A stretch of DNA of 64,000 nucleotides, taken from Mercenaria mercenaria. Its lineage: Eukaryota > Mollusca > Bivalvia > Venerida > Veneridae. Below, piece by piece: positions 1 through 12,193 of this stretch; position 1 is the first letter of the stretch; each line of letters opens with the position of its first letter. The position numbers were made by a program, and so were the translations under genes. Where the stretch lies: the NCBI RefSeq assembly GCF_021730395.1, contig NC_069362.1, positions 77,020,001-77,084,000 on the forward strand. The letters are read 5' to 3'. A model generated the notes under the pieces. That model did not search any database, was not told where the DNA came from, and worked only from the letters and a program-made list of their open reading frames with translations.

Positions 1-1
1 G

Positions 2-97
2 CCTTTTAATGTCACAGTTGATGTCAAAATAGAACCTGACGGCGTCCTTCTGCAGCATATTCCATGCAATTTGAAGTATCTAGATTCTGCTACGGAG
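2..97 (+). CDS. exon of EGF-module membrane protein gene (clipped by window start)
   Basis: Open in one frame from base 2 and closed by a splice donor (ACGGAG|GTAATT) at 98. The 32 codons read PFNVTVDVKIEPDG then a Cys-containing stretch. The alternating hydrophobic and acidic pattern fits an extracellular beta-rich domain. I do not recognise the domain. The donor leaves phase 0, which does not match the phase-1 start of the next exon at 436, so an intermediate exon may be missing or the gene is damaged. Confidence 0.4.
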
Positions 98-435
98 GTA
101 ATTGTATGTCCTAAAATTATCTAGATACTAAATGGGGCATTTTTTGTCTATTTGAATAAAGGTTTCATAGTAGCATATGTTGAGCATGTGTTTATTTCTA
201 TATATGTCAATCAATGTAACTGATATTATTCTTCAGTTTTGTCAGCTCAGTATTTAGGCAACATTTACCTCTGTGTTATATTTTTTCGTCGGATTTATGT
301 ATTTATATTGATAAGTTTGTATTTACATTTAAATATATGTAACGAACAATGAACTTTATGGAGTTTTTCAATGAAAACTTAAGGAGAAAATGATCTCTGC
401 AAGTCTTATTACAATTTATTTTTATGATTTTAAAG

Positions 436-573
436 AATGCAGAGAGCACGACTATGGTGTGAAGTGCAATTATACTTGCGACTGCGACTGGGATAATACT
501 GTGGAGTGCAACAAATTTAATGGGTCTTGTTCATGTTCACGTCAGTGGAAGGGAATGGCGTGTGATGAGTTTG
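436..573 (+). CDS. EGF-like module exon
   Basis: The exon lies between an acceptor (TTTTAAAG, AG at 434-435) and a donor (TTTG|GTATGA at 574). It begins and ends in phase 1, the usual phase for exons carrying one EGF module. The translation has eight cysteines with short spacing (CREHDYGVKC, CDCDW, CNKFNGSCSC, then GMAC), which matches a laminin/Tie-type EGF module. This is the best preserved exon of the gene and has no internal stop. Confidence 0.6.
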
Positions 574-849
574 GTATGAACGCTCAGTGTACTTACAGTG
601 ATTGAAACTATCTAACTCTATCATATTGCATTTGATGAGAAAATAACCATTATTGTTATGTAGTTGGAATCAAGACAGTTACAAGTAAGATGTACATAAG
701 AGTACACAATTAATAAAAGCGATAAAATATAAAATGGTAATGAAACATAAAAGAGAGATATTAGTTTGTCTATATGAATAATTTGTTTCATTTTGTTGTT
801 TTTCATATAGACTTTTCGTATTATAATGCTAGACAATATAACTTTTTAG

Positions 850-1067
850 CATGCCATGCGTTGTGAATAATACAGAGGATTTGAACCAGAGAATCAAACA
901 TGTGAGGTTAAGGGCGGCTGGGAAGGTAAAGGCTGTGATATAGATATAGATGATGCCTCAACAACACTATATGTGATGCTCACAATAATACTGGCTGCCA
1001 GAACAGAGAGTGGGGATACGATGTCTGTGTCTAATAGGATATCAACTTGAAAATGATACTTGTATCG
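850..1067 (+). pseudogene. second and third EGF-like modules, frame-disrupted exon
   Basis: The acceptor is ACTTTTTAG (AG 848-849) and the donor ATCG|GTATGT at 1068. Segments in different frames read as EGF sequence: YRGFEPENQTCEVKGGWEGK followed by GCDIDID, then CDAHNNTGCQN, then CLCLIGYQLENDTCI, the last resembling the C-terminal half of a calcium-binding EGF module preceded by its DID motif. A stop lies just before YRGF, and at least two frame changes are needed to connect the pieces. The exon length and splice sites are retained, which argues for recent loss rather than chance similarity. Confidence 0.5.
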
Positions 1068-1451
1068 GTATGTTACCAATAATTTCTATATACCAGCTAG
1101 GAATATGTAACATATTGTGTAAAAAGGTGCTATACTTGGACACATGCTATTCAAATGAAGACTATTTTGTTTGGAAAAAATATTATGTTAGACAAATTCA
1201 ATAACTTACAGCATAAAACAACATGACACCGATTTAGATTTAATCATTTTCCAACGTTAATATGATCGGCGATAAGTGAAATCTTCTTGTAGATTCTATA
1301 TAATACTTTTGCATTTCCTCAGATTCTCAGATTCACCATAAACTATATAGTATTAGACTTAATTGCATTAGACATACATTCATCGGAATGTGCAGGGTAA
1401 AGTACATTTTTATTAGGTTGTATTGTGGATTGTTGTTGTTTATCTTTTCAG

Positions 1452-1495
1452 AGGAAATAGATACGGTCAATACAACGATGTTAACAGAGAATCTG
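1452..1495 (+). CDS. short linker exon
   Basis: A strong acceptor (ATCTTTTCAG) and a strong donor (CTG|GTAAGA) bound 44 bases that read EIDTVNTTMLTENL after a phase-1 start. Two potential N-glycosylation or O-glycosylation positions (NTT, TT) suit an extracellular linker. The exon is too short for a functional call and is supported only by the splice signals and its position between EGF exons and the membrane helix. Confidence 0.35.
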
Positions 1496-1604
1496 GTAAG
1501 ATTGCTAAAATTTATAACAAGTTTTGCTATATTTTGAATTGAATTTTTTAAAGCACACATCTGAATAATATACAATAGTCACTTAAATTGTGATTAATCC
1601 TTAT

Positions 1605-1740
1605 CAGCTGAACACGATTAATTTTGCCTTTGCGACAAGTGTTGATCATGATCAGCCTCTGAACATCCGTGCAGTCTGATCATTATCTTCACTGTTCGCA
1701 TTCAGTCAGTATCCTTTTGGTAAGCATCCTTTTGTCCTAG
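1605..1740 (+). repeat. fragment of short interspersed element, family B
   Basis: The segment TTTTGCCTTTGCGACAAG through GGTAAGCATCC matches, with differences, the element at 62255-62475 and a shortened reverse copy at 22757-22840. It lies in an intron of the EGF gene. The family is rich in TGATCATG and GTCTGATCAT motifs that pair with each other. No coding capacity is present. Confidence 0.55.
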
Positions 1741-1839
1741 TTTTTACATGCAATTGTATAGAAGTCTTTCATTCTCAGTGGAGGTAAATGTTATGCTAAT
1801 CACAACTTTATAATGTTAAACGTTTGTTTCTTGTTCTAG

Positions 1840-1951
1840 AGGAGAAGATTACAACAGTTTCGCTGCACTTATAAACATTCAAGTTCCAAACACTGTTAAT
1901 TTGAAGGTCGCAGTTACATACGAAATCTACAAGAAGAAATCAACCGAAATG
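1840..1951 (+). CDS. exon encoding part of the membrane-proximal extracellular region
   Basis: An acceptor (TTGTTCTAG) precedes and a donor (ATG|GTAGTT) follows. In the open frame starting at 1841 the 37 codons read GEDYNSFAALINIQVPNTVN and continue with LKVAVTYEIYKKK. The pattern of beta strands with charged turns resembles a SEA-like or immunoglobulin-like strand region, but I cannot assign a family. The phase after the acceptor does not match the preceding exon, again suggesting a missing exon or frame damage. Confidence 0.4.
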
Positions 1952-1994
1952 GTAGTTTCCCTAACATTATAACAGTTGTATTTTAATTCTTTTG

Positions 1995-2345
1995 TCGGTC
2001 GGTCGGTCAGTAAATTGGTCTGCAAATAACTAGGGTATGTTTCATTGAACAGTAGTCAAATTCAAAGGATGAAAGCCTATGGCCAGTAGATGACCGTTAT
2101 TGGTTTGGGCAGCAGTAGGTCAAACGTCATCGTCACTGGTCGGTAGATGACCTTTATTGTCTTGTGGGCGGGAGTCAGTAGGTCATGGTCAAAGAACAAA
2201 GTGACCTTTACACTGAAAACAGTTTCCGCACAATACTTAAGGAATACTTTGGTTGTCAGACTTTATATGATGGTTGTCTGTGTTCAGTAGATGACCACTG
2301 TTGTTTTGAGATTATATGATCAAAGGTCAAGTTCACAGTATAGAA
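1995..2345 (+). repeat. diverged bivalve-type tandem repeat in intron
   Basis: A GGTC microsatellite (GGTCGGTCGGTC) leads into degenerate copies of a phrase with GTAGATGACC and AGGTCAAACGTCA. The same phrases recur in the cleaner array at 55.6-57.1 kb. It is noncoding and lies between exon-like blocks at 1951 and 5550. Confidence 0.5.
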
Positions 2346-2810
2346 AATTACATACCAGCTTGATTTGGAAGTCCACCTTTGGGGTGCGTATGTGTTTAAC
2401 AAACAACTCTTGTTCAATAAATATGTCTGGATGGAATTAACTGCAATTGAACATGCGTTATTTGTCCGTCCGCTTCTCTTGTTTGACAACTCATGAATTT
2501 ATTGGAATGTGTGTTGGGTAAATCTTTAAAATGTTTTGTGTGAAAAATGAAGTGGAGCCTCTCCTTCCATTATTATAGAATGATAGTTCTCCATGCGCGC
2601 ATGAAACCTATGTACAGTAGCAATTGTTATCCTTACACAGGTTTAATTAGTTATAATGTGCGCATTCTTGTTTTGAGTGACGTTTCAATTGTCTGCAACA
2701 AACTTAAAAGACTACTGTTATTATTGTTAATAGATATTTAAGAAAAACGTTTATTGCTCATTATGTTTGTAATAGACATATGATATATACAGTAGTGTAA
2801 TAAAACATAT

Positions 2811-3052
2811 ATGAGCCGTGCCATGAGAAAATCAACATAGTGGGTATGCGACCAGCATGGATCCAGACCAGCCTGCGCATCCGCGCAGTCTGGTCAGGCT
2901 CCATGCTGTTCGCTTTTAAAGCCTATTGGAATTGGAGAAGAAACTATTAGCGAACAGCATGGATCCTTACCAGACTGCGCGGATGCGCGGCTGGTCTGGA
3001 TCCATGCTGGTCGCATACCCACTATGTTGGTTTCCCCATGGCGTGGCTCATA
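2811..3052. repeat. palindromic element family A, copy 1
   Basis: About 240 bp forming two long inverted arms. The left arm starts ATGAGCCGTGCCATGAG, the right arm ends CATGGCGTGGCTCAT, and the inner arms carry GCATGGATCCAGACCAG-like sequence. The central loop begins CTTTTAAAGCCTATTGG. ATAT-rich flanks surround it. It is a MITE-like nonautonomous element in an intron. Other copies: 28105-28346, 30609-30837, 35669-35911. Confidence 0.8.
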
Positions 3053-5549
3053 TGATATAGCATTTCTACTATCTTAATGTGTGTATATTTAAATGTCTAG
3101 ATGAACGAGCTTTTATGTATTGCTTCTTCTCAAATTTGAAACGTACACGCACATTGAAAATGATTTGAATCATATGAAATTATTGTTGCTTTGTCTCAAT
3201 TTACTCTGTCAATATTTTAATGTGTTAATAATCTAATATCAATAGTTCAAGGGCCATTGCAATGTTGCTTATTTTTTTTACACTTTGATGGTTACTGTAG
3301 TCAAACTACACTGGGATATCCCAGTAAATAAATAATAATGTGACAATATAAAAGTTGCAATCAAATTAAAGTATTATAATGTCCGGAAAGGTATCTGCCT
3401 TCTTCCTCTACCGTTATAGACGTAAAGTGCCGAATGACCTACATTATGCATTATGAATTGTTATAAAATATTTTCTTCTTCTTTTCACTTCCAGCTCGAG
3501 ATATATTATTCCGAAAATGCTTGGCGATAATTTCATTAAAGTTGTTATCAGCAGTATCAGGTAGGTTGCAGAAAAAACTCTTTACATTCTGTTTTAAAAT
3601 GCTAGTTAACATGGAATGGACATTTATCACATAAGCGTGCGACTTTTCCAACATCAAGAAACTGACATATTTATGTTGGTCAGCTAAGATAAAAAGGTAT
3701 TATATTTTGTTTTCAATATTAAGATATTAAGCATTTTCAAAACTAATGAATTCCAATAATCATGCATAAAAGTCGTCCCTTTTCACTTAACATGACTATC
3801 TATCTCCTTTCACAGACGTGCATATTCTATTGTTAAGCTTTGCATTTTAAGCAGAGTTTTAACCAAGCGCACAAGAAGGTCATATAGTAGACTCGGTCCT
3901 ACACATATTCCCATAGTGCCATTAATCGTTATTGTAACCACAAGGGGGAAGGGGCTAGCGCGATTCATCGATTTGCTAGACGTCCCAATGTGGTTTATAT
4001 CCGTATAAACGCACAAAAAAATAACATTTCAACCCCTTTCTTATTTTCTAATGTCAAGTCCGACCTAGACAATTATGTCCGGACAGTCATCTTAAGATCG
4101 TGTAACAATGCAAACAAAACATGATTCCGCGCAGATCGGCGTTCAGTTTAATAGGTCCGAGACCCTTACTATATGGAGAAATTACTAAAACGCTAATTCC
4201 TTGGAAATTGAGTGTGATCAATATGTACTAAGCATGATGACTTTGTGCATTATCTCTGTCTGGAAAAAATTACATTTGTTTGTCTACCAGATGACAGAAC
4301 TTAAGAACAGTATACAGCTCCATGTATTACAACATCGGTTTTATTTGAATAAAATATTTTCGGGGTGCCAGTTTTTTTTTTTACATTGCTTTCTTCTATA
4401 TTGTCTTTTCAGTACATGACGTCAAAATTCTATTAGACATCGAGTATTTGCAGTTATATCTTCAGAAATCTTTTGATGGTTTACGCCAAGTAAAGAAAAA
4501 AAACACAATCGAGATTAAATACAAAAAATTGTGAAATATTTCATCTGAAAGGCTCCATGCCGCTCTATCGCGTTGCAAAAGTAACGAATATTGACGCATT
4601 GCTCCGAATAAGTGATCAAGCATGATAATCACTGAGATGATATTACTCATGCATGCTGTTTCTTTAGCGTACGCCTTATAGTATTTTTTAATCAGTAGTC
4701 TTGGAACTTAATTAATTGTTAATTTTGATTACGTATTGGCTTTGTTTGATCACCGACTATTGTATAGTACAGTACAAAGACAGGAAGTGTTTCTGCACAT
4801 GCGTTTGATCGAATTAGCTTTAGATGCTACTACAGTAGAGCGTACTTCTCTCTTTTGCCGCAGATGAAAACGTAAATATACAATATATGGCGGCGCCCAT
4901 AGAAGCTTTTCTATAGCATTCTTTTTTTAATACCTTTGACAATTAAGTATGTCACATTATCATCTAGACAACCTCTTCCACGGTCCGTTTATCCATGCTG
5001 TCTTTTAATTGCAATTAAGAAATATTAAGAACAATAAATTTCAAAACTAAACACTGAAAATGCTGTGCTGTAATTTTACAGTCCAATTGATATTTTATAA
5101 CCTATCTCCACCAACTAGAGGAGCCATGCTCATCAGTCGTTGAACTACAGTTTAAATCATTACGTCATATCCGTTAACTGCCACAACAGTTAAGCTGTAG
5201 TTACAATAGTAGGTGATCTAACTAGACCATTATATATAAAAACTGAGAGATAAAATGGATACGCACAATGGTAGCAGACATTACTTGTATTAAAAAGTTC
5301 CTACCGAGACACACATGTAGTATCTAAATACCCTGTGCATGATAATGCTAAGATTTCATACTGTTGATAAAATCCCATTACACTCTTTCTGAACTATCAA
5401 CAAGTATTTATACAGGAATATCTTAGAAAGAATGTCCCTCGTATTTTGTAACCCTATTATACTAGTAAGCGGTTTTAGAATCCAGTTACGTATAATGTGA
5501 TTATTCTGAATGTTACACAGCAAGGGTAGTTTGATAATTGATCATACAG
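3053..5549. other. intronic AT-rich sequence, nothing recognised
   Basis: I see no convincing exon, RNA gene or repeat structure here apart from short homopolymers. Open frames in it are short and lack family resemblance. Confidence 0.4.
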
Positions 5550-5683
5550 TTGTCACAAGAAGACTGAGAAAGGAGCACAAGTACTGGCTTTGGCTCTTTA
5601 TGATATGATGACAGACAATTCATCCCTTACGTTTGATGGACAGCCTGTGAATGTGTCAGATATTACATTAGACAACACTACAG
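5550..5683 (+). CDS. exon encoding membrane-proximal extracellular region
   Basis: A weak acceptor (ATCATACAG) and a donor (ACAG|GTATTT) bound an open frame from 5551 reading CHKKTEKGAQVLALALYDMM and then a Ser/Thr/Asn-rich stretch with DGQPVNVSDITLDNTT. It has several NxS/T sites, as expected for an extracellular segment, and ends in phase 1, which joins correctly to the next short exon at 9065. A second possible acceptor lies a few bases further in (CACAAG). Confidence 0.45.
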
Positions 5684-6404
5684 GTATTTATGAGTCAGAT
5701 ATCATGTACAGATGAACAAACTAGATGTTGCCACTAGTATGAAAAAATATTAATATCAGTGCAAAGATAAATATTTATTAACTCCTCCGAACTAACTCAA
5801 GCTGATACTGTAGTTATATTTATTTCCTTGGCATAACGTTTGTTTAAAATATAAAGTTTGGTACAAAAGTTAATATATCAGTATAGTTCATATCGAAATC
5901 AAATGTAAAGAGGGATATTCATAAAAACAAGGACAAAAGCCATGGTCCAAGAACATCGCGACGTTAAAGCAGCGTACATGATAGACATGCACGCAAAAGT
6001 ACATAGATATAGTAATGCATTTCTTGCATATAAGACTGAGGTTTCTGGTGATTTCACCGGTGCAGGAAAAACTCCAGCGTACACCCGGCGTGAAAGATGA
6101 CTCTCTTGCTTTGAATTACTCGTATGTGTACATCTAGGTAGAAGATTCATGCAGTTATTTATATTTAATTACGCAAAGCGAGATAAAACCAAATACATTG
6201 ATAGTTCCTCTTTGTTCCTTTTAGAATTAAATATAACAATAAACAACGTTTTATTATAAATAATACATTACGTTACGCTGCAAATGATAAAACATAACCA
6301 TAACCGGAAACTGAACATCGTTTTTTGTCTTTGAACGTCTTTCCTGTTTACTTCTTCTGATTTTATTTTTACTTTTGCTTGTTGAATAATGCATGCCGCT
6401 AATT

Positions 6405-6522
6405 GTAGGTGCAGATGGAAATATCCGGCTCGAGGGTAACTGTTTAGGCGGTAACGAGTGCCGAGCCTCATCACAACCTAAACAGTTATCCTCGGGCCGG
6501 ATATACCTATCGCACCTATATC
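6405..6522. repeat. foldback hairpin, about 45-bp arms
   Basis: Left arm (GGTGCAGATGGAAATATCCG onward to CTGTTTAGG) and right arm (CCTAAACAGTTATCC onward to CGCACC) are inverted copies with about 85-90 percent match, separated by a 25-30 base loop containing GGTAACGAGTGCCG. The same 14-base phrase with one change occurs in the centre of the foldback element at 57859-58537. It is noncoding and intronic. Confidence 0.7.
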
Positions 6523-7029
6523 CAGTGTAATTACCAATAGTACAAACTTGGATAGGAAAAAACATTTGAAAGAACACAGTGGGGATATCTTCAGAAGTTT
6601 GCTTTATATTTAGATTTTTATGTGTTGTCGTTGCAATCGAGTTTGCACATAATTATTTCAGTGTAAATTAAGTTAAAATTTGCCTAGCGTCCATTTGCTT
6701 AAAGATTTAAAGTTACATTGATTTTTCTGATAAAGTGTGTGTTTTTTTTTTCTATACAAAAACCATAGTTACGAGCAACCTGTGCGACGTGTATATACGA
6801 ATCAACCCATGTGGCTCGACCCGAGTGTGTAACACACCACGGAAAACCAGCCTGTCGGAAGTTTTGTGTGAGAGCGTTTCTTTATACCCATGTAAACTTT
6901 ATTTTTGATGGAGGAGGCTATACAGAATCACTTTGACCCGTCCCGTCCCTTCGTCCCTACCCCGCCCCGTCCAATTTAGGGAACCAGTGCAGAAATAATG
7001 TTATTATGTATTTGTAGGATTATAGGCAA

Positions 7030-7900
7030 GTTCACATAGCAGGTCAAGTCAAGTCAAGTAATTTTATTTACAAAGTCGGTGCAAATGTAACAAATAACAT
7101 AAGCTCCAATGAGCTTTTAAAACCGATTTTTGTTTTGACAAAATTATCTGCCCTTTTGAACTGGATCACGTCCTAAAATTTAAATTTCTTTCGGTATTTC
7201 TGAAACTTATTCGTGCACATGATTGAAATTCCACCCAAACATTTGAGTTATAAATTTACACTCCCAGTTCTAAAACTTTGCCTTTTATTTTGACATAATA
7301 TTCCCATTTTTGACAAAGCAAATGTGACAAAAACTTATATTTCCTTTGAACATCTCTAAAAACAAATGAAAGTATTGCACTGGAACTTCAAAGCAGATTG
7401 AAAGGATCATAGATCAAATTCACTATCAGGTCCCATTAGTCTTACTTTATTTTGACAAAATTACTCCCTTTATTCAGTTTAAAAATGGCTCAAAATAACG
7501 CAAACTTTAAATATATATGTGTTAAACTTATTTATGCATTTGATGGAAACTTCACACTAACCTTAAAGACCATGTTGTTAGTTTACATACCAAGTTCCAT
7601 AACACTTCCCTTTCACAAGATTATTCCCCTCATTACTTAGATAATGTACAAACGTTGTATATTTCTTAAGACAATCTGTACCCAAGTAGAAGTAATGCAT
7701 TAAACTTCAAAGCAGGCTGTAAGGGTCATAGGTAAGATCGTATACAAGATCCCATAATTTTTACTTTTATTTTGACGACATTACTTTCCCTTTTGCACTT
7801 TGTCATTTCCTTTAATAAAATCTACGCAACTTCACACAAGGTGAAATCATAATTAAATACTGCAAACCTCAAGTCGCGATTTGACCTCTAATTATGTCGG
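7030..7900. repeat. diverged tandem repeat, about 160/320-bp periodicity
   Basis: The phrases TTTATTTTGACAAAATTA, CTTCAAAGCAG and GATCCCAT recur near 7133, 7290, 7450 and 7705-7790. The best pair (7386-7470 and 7705-7785) is about 320 bp apart. A short TCAAG microsatellite (7041-7060) begins the region. It is noncoding. Confidence 0.45.
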
Positions 7901-8079
7901 TGAGACGTTAAACCTACAAAAAAGAAATCTCCGGTCCATTGTTCAACGTCTAAGGTAAATCTATGCTGTTGTTCTCGTTATCATTTCGTTCTTGTTTCTG
8001 AAACTGTTCCATTTCATAGTTAATCAAGCAAATATACAAAACAACAGGAACATGAAGACAGTCTAATGATATTTATACC

Positions 8080-8930
8080 ACTCTTCGAAGAAGCGGGGTG
8101 TATTGCTTTGCACTTGTCGGTTGGTTGGTCCATCTGTTGGTAGAGCGAATCATTTCCGCCCGACAACTTCAGACCTATTTGATCCAGAACCTTCAAACTT
8201 GGTAGCATAATTCGACTTACATAGTAGATGATTCCTGTATTTTTTGGGGTCAAAGGTCAAGGTTTTCTGCCAATACCTCAAAAATCATTTAATCCAGGAC
8301 ATGCAAATTTTACAGCATAATAGGGTTTTCAAGGTAGATGACCTCTATTATTTTTGGAGACAATAGGTCGAAGATCATGTCAAAAGGGGCCGCAAACTTA
8401 AAAACGGTTCTCGCCCAATAACTTGAGAACCACTTGACCCAGAACTTTCAAACTTAATAACATTATTGGGCTTGATAGTAGATGAGCCCTATAGTATTTG
8501 GGTCATTAATTCAAAGGTCAAGATCACAGAGGCTGGACCTTTGAAAAGGTTTCCGCCAAATAATTTGACCCAGAATGTTCAAATCTGGTAGCTTGATTGA
8601 GCTTTTAAAGTAGATGACACCTGTTGTATTTGGGATCAGTAGGCCAAATGTTAAGGTCACAGGGACCCGATCCTTGAAGCAATTTCAACGAATAACTTGA
8701 GAACCACTTGACCTAGAATCTTCAAGACTGGTAGCATTATTGGGCTTATAAAGTCGAAGATCCCAGTGGGGTTTAGTGAGACAAACTTCAAGATCAAAGG
8801 GGCCTGAACCTCGAAAACATTTAATAACTTGAGAAGCACTTGACCCAGTATCTTCAATCTTTATAACATGATTGGGCTTAACCCGTATTGTTTGCGCGGT
8901 TAGTAGATCAAAGATCATGGTCATAGTGAT
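8080..8930. repeat. diverged tandem repeat related to the 145-bp array
   Basis: The region starts with GAAGAAGCGGGGTGTATTGC and GGTTGGTTGGTCC, then holds about six degenerate units with the phrases ACTTGAGAACCACTTGACC, AGTAGATGA and AGGTCAAG. The same phrases are well conserved in the array at 55.6-57.1 kb, so this is an older relative. Short open frames across it are by-products of the periodicity. Confidence 0.6.
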
Positions 8931-9064
8931 CACGGATCAGAATATGGGACAACCCATCATGGCGGGTGGGGGTGGTGGGGGGTGGCATATGCGTTCTACA
9001 AACATTCTTGTTATAGTATCGTTTTGCAAACCATCATCACAATTCAATTTAATTCTACTTTCAG

Positions 9065-9096
9065 GACCGCTAGAGCCGCCAGCCGAAATGACAAGA
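9065..9096 (+). CDS. short juxtamembrane exon
   Basis: A pyrimidine-rich acceptor (ACTTTCAG) and a consensus donor (AGA|GTAAGT) bound 32 bases. Joined in phase 1 to the exon ending at 5683 they read G-PLEPPAEMTR, a proline-rich stalk just before the membrane helix. Its assignment rests on splice signals, phase match with the upstream exon and position. Confidence 0.45.
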
Positions 9097-9237
9097 GTAA
9101 GTGTCATTATTAATTCAAGTTTTATTTTGTTATCAATTTTAAAATAACAGCAACTCTTGAATCTAAATGAATAAATTAGACGGCGAATCATTCAAAATGT
9201 TTGACATAAAGACAAATAAAGTCGAAAATTATTTCAG

Positions 9238-9603
9238 GTCGTAAGATATTGGTCATATCGTTGGCAGTCGGCATCCCAGTTGTATTTCTAATTGTTATTA
9301 TGGTAACTGTGTGGCTTATGCGTGAGAAAGAAGAAGAATAAAAAAGAAAACTCATACGAGGATACCAGTCCAAATCTGAGTCACAAGGATACGCTGATTT
9401 ACAGTCAGGTCTGTCTGATAAATACCGACGTAACCATTTAGCTCCCAGTTCAGAACCCTGTATACGGAAGTCAACTGTCGGGGCAGGAGTCGACTTGGCA
9501 GTCTAATCCATATTACACTGAAGGAGGTCCAGGGAAAGCAGGAGCAGCTTCAACAAGAAGCACAATGCTTACGTCTATCAAGGCCGACACAAATAAATTA
9601 TGA
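9238..9603 (+). pseudogene. transmembrane helix and cytoplasmic tail exon, interrupted
   Basis: After an acceptor (TTATTTCAG) the frame starting at 9240 encodes a hydrophobic helix (ILVISLAVGIPVVFLIVIMV) followed by a basic stop-transfer segment (LMREKEEE) and then a TAA at 9339. Past that stop the same frame stays open to 9504 (KRKLIRGYQSKSESQGYADL and on). A second frame, open from about 9434 to a TGA at 9601, reads PVQNPVYGSQ, NPYYTEGG and ends IKADTNKL. The NPVY and NPYY motifs look like a signalling tail. Either the tail is truly cut short after the helix or the gene is broken; together with exon 850-1067 I favour the second. Confidence 0.5.
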
Positions 9604-10969
9604 CTGTATAATACTATGTATATTATCTAGATATAGTTATTTAGTATAAATATAATCGGTCGTAGGTAAATTGTCTTTAAAATTTGTTTGACGCGATCTT
9701 ATGTAATCTTCGATGTATATGAACAAAATCAATGATAATTTCCTGATTTTTTTTTTTTATCAATCATAATAATTAAAAGAATTATATATATGCTAATATT
9801 TTAATGCCGCTTTATTGAATTTGCATATACGATTCATTTGTTATTTCATTGTGTGTTAATTAAGTGCAATCCGGTCGACTTTACACAGAAGTGGTTGTCT
9901 TGATATCACTATATTTACAGGTATTTATTTCTATTTTATACTGTACTGAGCTCCGGTTAGATCGTTTTGTTTTTATTTGATTTTGGTCCTTATCATAAAT
10001 CAGACTTTCATGATAGATAATTCTTCATCTAGCAGCTCAGATGGTAATTAATATGTTCAGACGTCGTGCACGAAGTCGGGTAATCTGTTGGTATAGTGTG
10101 AGCAAACCTACAGAATTGCAGACCGACAAAAATTCTCACCTATATTTCACTAAATATGATTTTTCAAAACTGATTACTAGTAAACAAATTAAGTAACTAT
10201 ATGAAGAATAATGCTCTGCTGCAACAAAATATTGTGCTTCCTTTTCTCATATTCATACTTGCTTTTAATCTAGTATGAGTTGTACAAGTTCCTGAAGAAA
10301 GTCTTCAAAAGCCCAGACTTCAATTCATTATATTTTTTACTCTTTATGTTAAAAAATCCAAACAAATTTCTTTTGTTGACATGACTGTAGATTACTGGTG
10401 TATATATTTTGCCTATCACATATTTAAAACATATTTGCCTCTTGCTGAGAATACCGTGCCTTACCTGCCACCACAGTTTCTCATTTAAGAATATCGGGAT
10501 GTTGCTTCTGTCCAAAAGTTATAGAGTTGTAGGGAAACATATTATTATTGAAAATAAAGGAGACAAAATACAAGTAAAGTAAACATTTTAGATTGAATAA
10601 TTTGTATTTTTATCTAAAATCGTTTGAGTAAATTATTATCTCATTACGATTATATGGAATAGATAAAAAAATTTACTTGTTTGTGAAAAACTGTACACCT
10701 CTTCCAAAATTTTACAAAGTATGTTTGCATATAAAATTCCTCACATGTTTCGAAGCAAGTATCATGATGTAAAAGCACGGACTGTTCAATGATGGCGAAT
10801 GTTAGAAGTTTGTTTTTGTTCATTATATCAGTTCTATTCGTTGGATTGTTACGCAACAAAATACTTCGCTTTTAATCTTTATATATTTTGTATCAGCTGA
10901 TTTTTTTTCCAAACTTGGAAATAATATAAAAAGGTCAAACAATAATACTAAAGTTTACAAATTTTTAGT

Positions 10970-10973
<4 letters not shown>

Positions 10974-11009
<36 letters not shown>

Positions 11010-11033
11010 TGTGTGTGTGCGTGTGTGTGTGTG
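10974..11033. repeat. (TG)n microsatellite
   Basis: About 60 bases of TG dinucleotides, interrupted twice (GATG, GCG). It can adopt left-handed DNA and is a likely polymorphic marker. Confidence 0.95.
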
Positions 11034-12193
11034 AAATATATTGATTTGAAAGTGTGATCAGATAAAATCATATATAAACAGTTTGATATATATTCATTAT
11101 AGCTATAAATAAACATATATGTTAAACTACTGTTGTTCCCCTTTTATTGGACTGAAGCTTGTTTTCGATTATTTTGCATTCCCGAATGTAGTTTAGTGTA
11201 ATAGGAGAAGACGGGAAACGAAATCAAATCAAGGAGGAAAATATTAAAACTCCATAGATTGGTCAACGCTGCCTTTGCTGTCCAATGGATGCGTTGTTTT
11301 CAACCGGGCATTATTTTTGAGCTTTCTTTGCGAAATACAAAGTCTAAAAATATCATAGTGGGTTTATATATAGATTGCAGTATAACTGTGTGTCGTTTTA
11401 GTTAAACGAAAAACAGCAACTTCCTGCAGTGAGTCCTGATAATGTTCGCTGACATGTGCTATCAAAACGAATATCAAAATAGACGGCATTAACAAAAATA
11501 ATGAGATTTAACTGAAATGAAAGAGGGGTTTTCGATACGAAGAAAGCAAATCTACATAATAATGGCTGTTTCCTGATACATATTAAATATAAAAGATTCC
11601 TTTGTCTGTCAAATATTGGTTGCTACCTTTTAGCCTAGAAAGGGACTGTTGACTTTTGAAACAATGAATATGATGTGATATACAACAGAAGAAGACAAGT
11701 TGACCGAAGCGATGAAGTAATGTTGACCGAAGCGATGATGTAATGTTATCTGCCAAATGGGTATCGCGGAGGAAATTTTACCGCAATCTTCTGTGCCTAT
11801 GTTGTGGCCGATCCCATTAGCCTGTAAAGGGTTAGTGTAAATTAACAAACAAAAGTCTTTATGCAGCTTGAGCGAATAGGTTACAAAACATTGTACTTTC
11901 AGAATATTCTTTACATATACTACATTTTCAAGCATCGAACACTAACTAGCTTGAAACAATTGCCATCTCTGGTCTCTATTTCCTCAACTAGCCAAGCCAT
12001 TCTTTTAAGAAGGAATTTTTATTTCACAGTCGTCACGACAATTATATGTGACACAGCCTTTTAATAATTTAGTGTTTGCTTCTTCCAAACCGTTTTCTGT
12101 TTAATATACCTAGTCGGCTGTCAATATGTGGTTTCTCACATTTTGTTTCCTAGTAAGCCGAACGAAATGATCATCGCAGTAATCGCCTCATGG

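Larger units (their letters stand above)
2..9603 (+). pseudogene. 3' part of a multi-exon gene for an EGF-module single-pass membrane protein, probably decaying
   Basis: Exon-like blocks on the + strand (2-97, 436-573, 850-1067, 1452-1495, 1840-1951, 5550-5683, 9065-9096, 9238-9603) are mostly flanked by AG/GT splice signals and together describe an extracellular chain with EGF-like modules, a linker region, one membrane helix and a cytoplasmic tail. The first block is cut by the window edge, so the N-terminus is missing. Two blocks do not read through: 850-1067 needs at least two frame changes and carries an in-frame stop, and the tail block has a stop right after the helix although coding-like sequence continues. 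Splice phases also fail to match at several junctions. I infer a recent pseudogene or a damaged allele; assembly errors or unrecognised exons are the alternative. I cannot name the family beyond an EGF-containing type I membrane protein. Confidence 0.55.
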
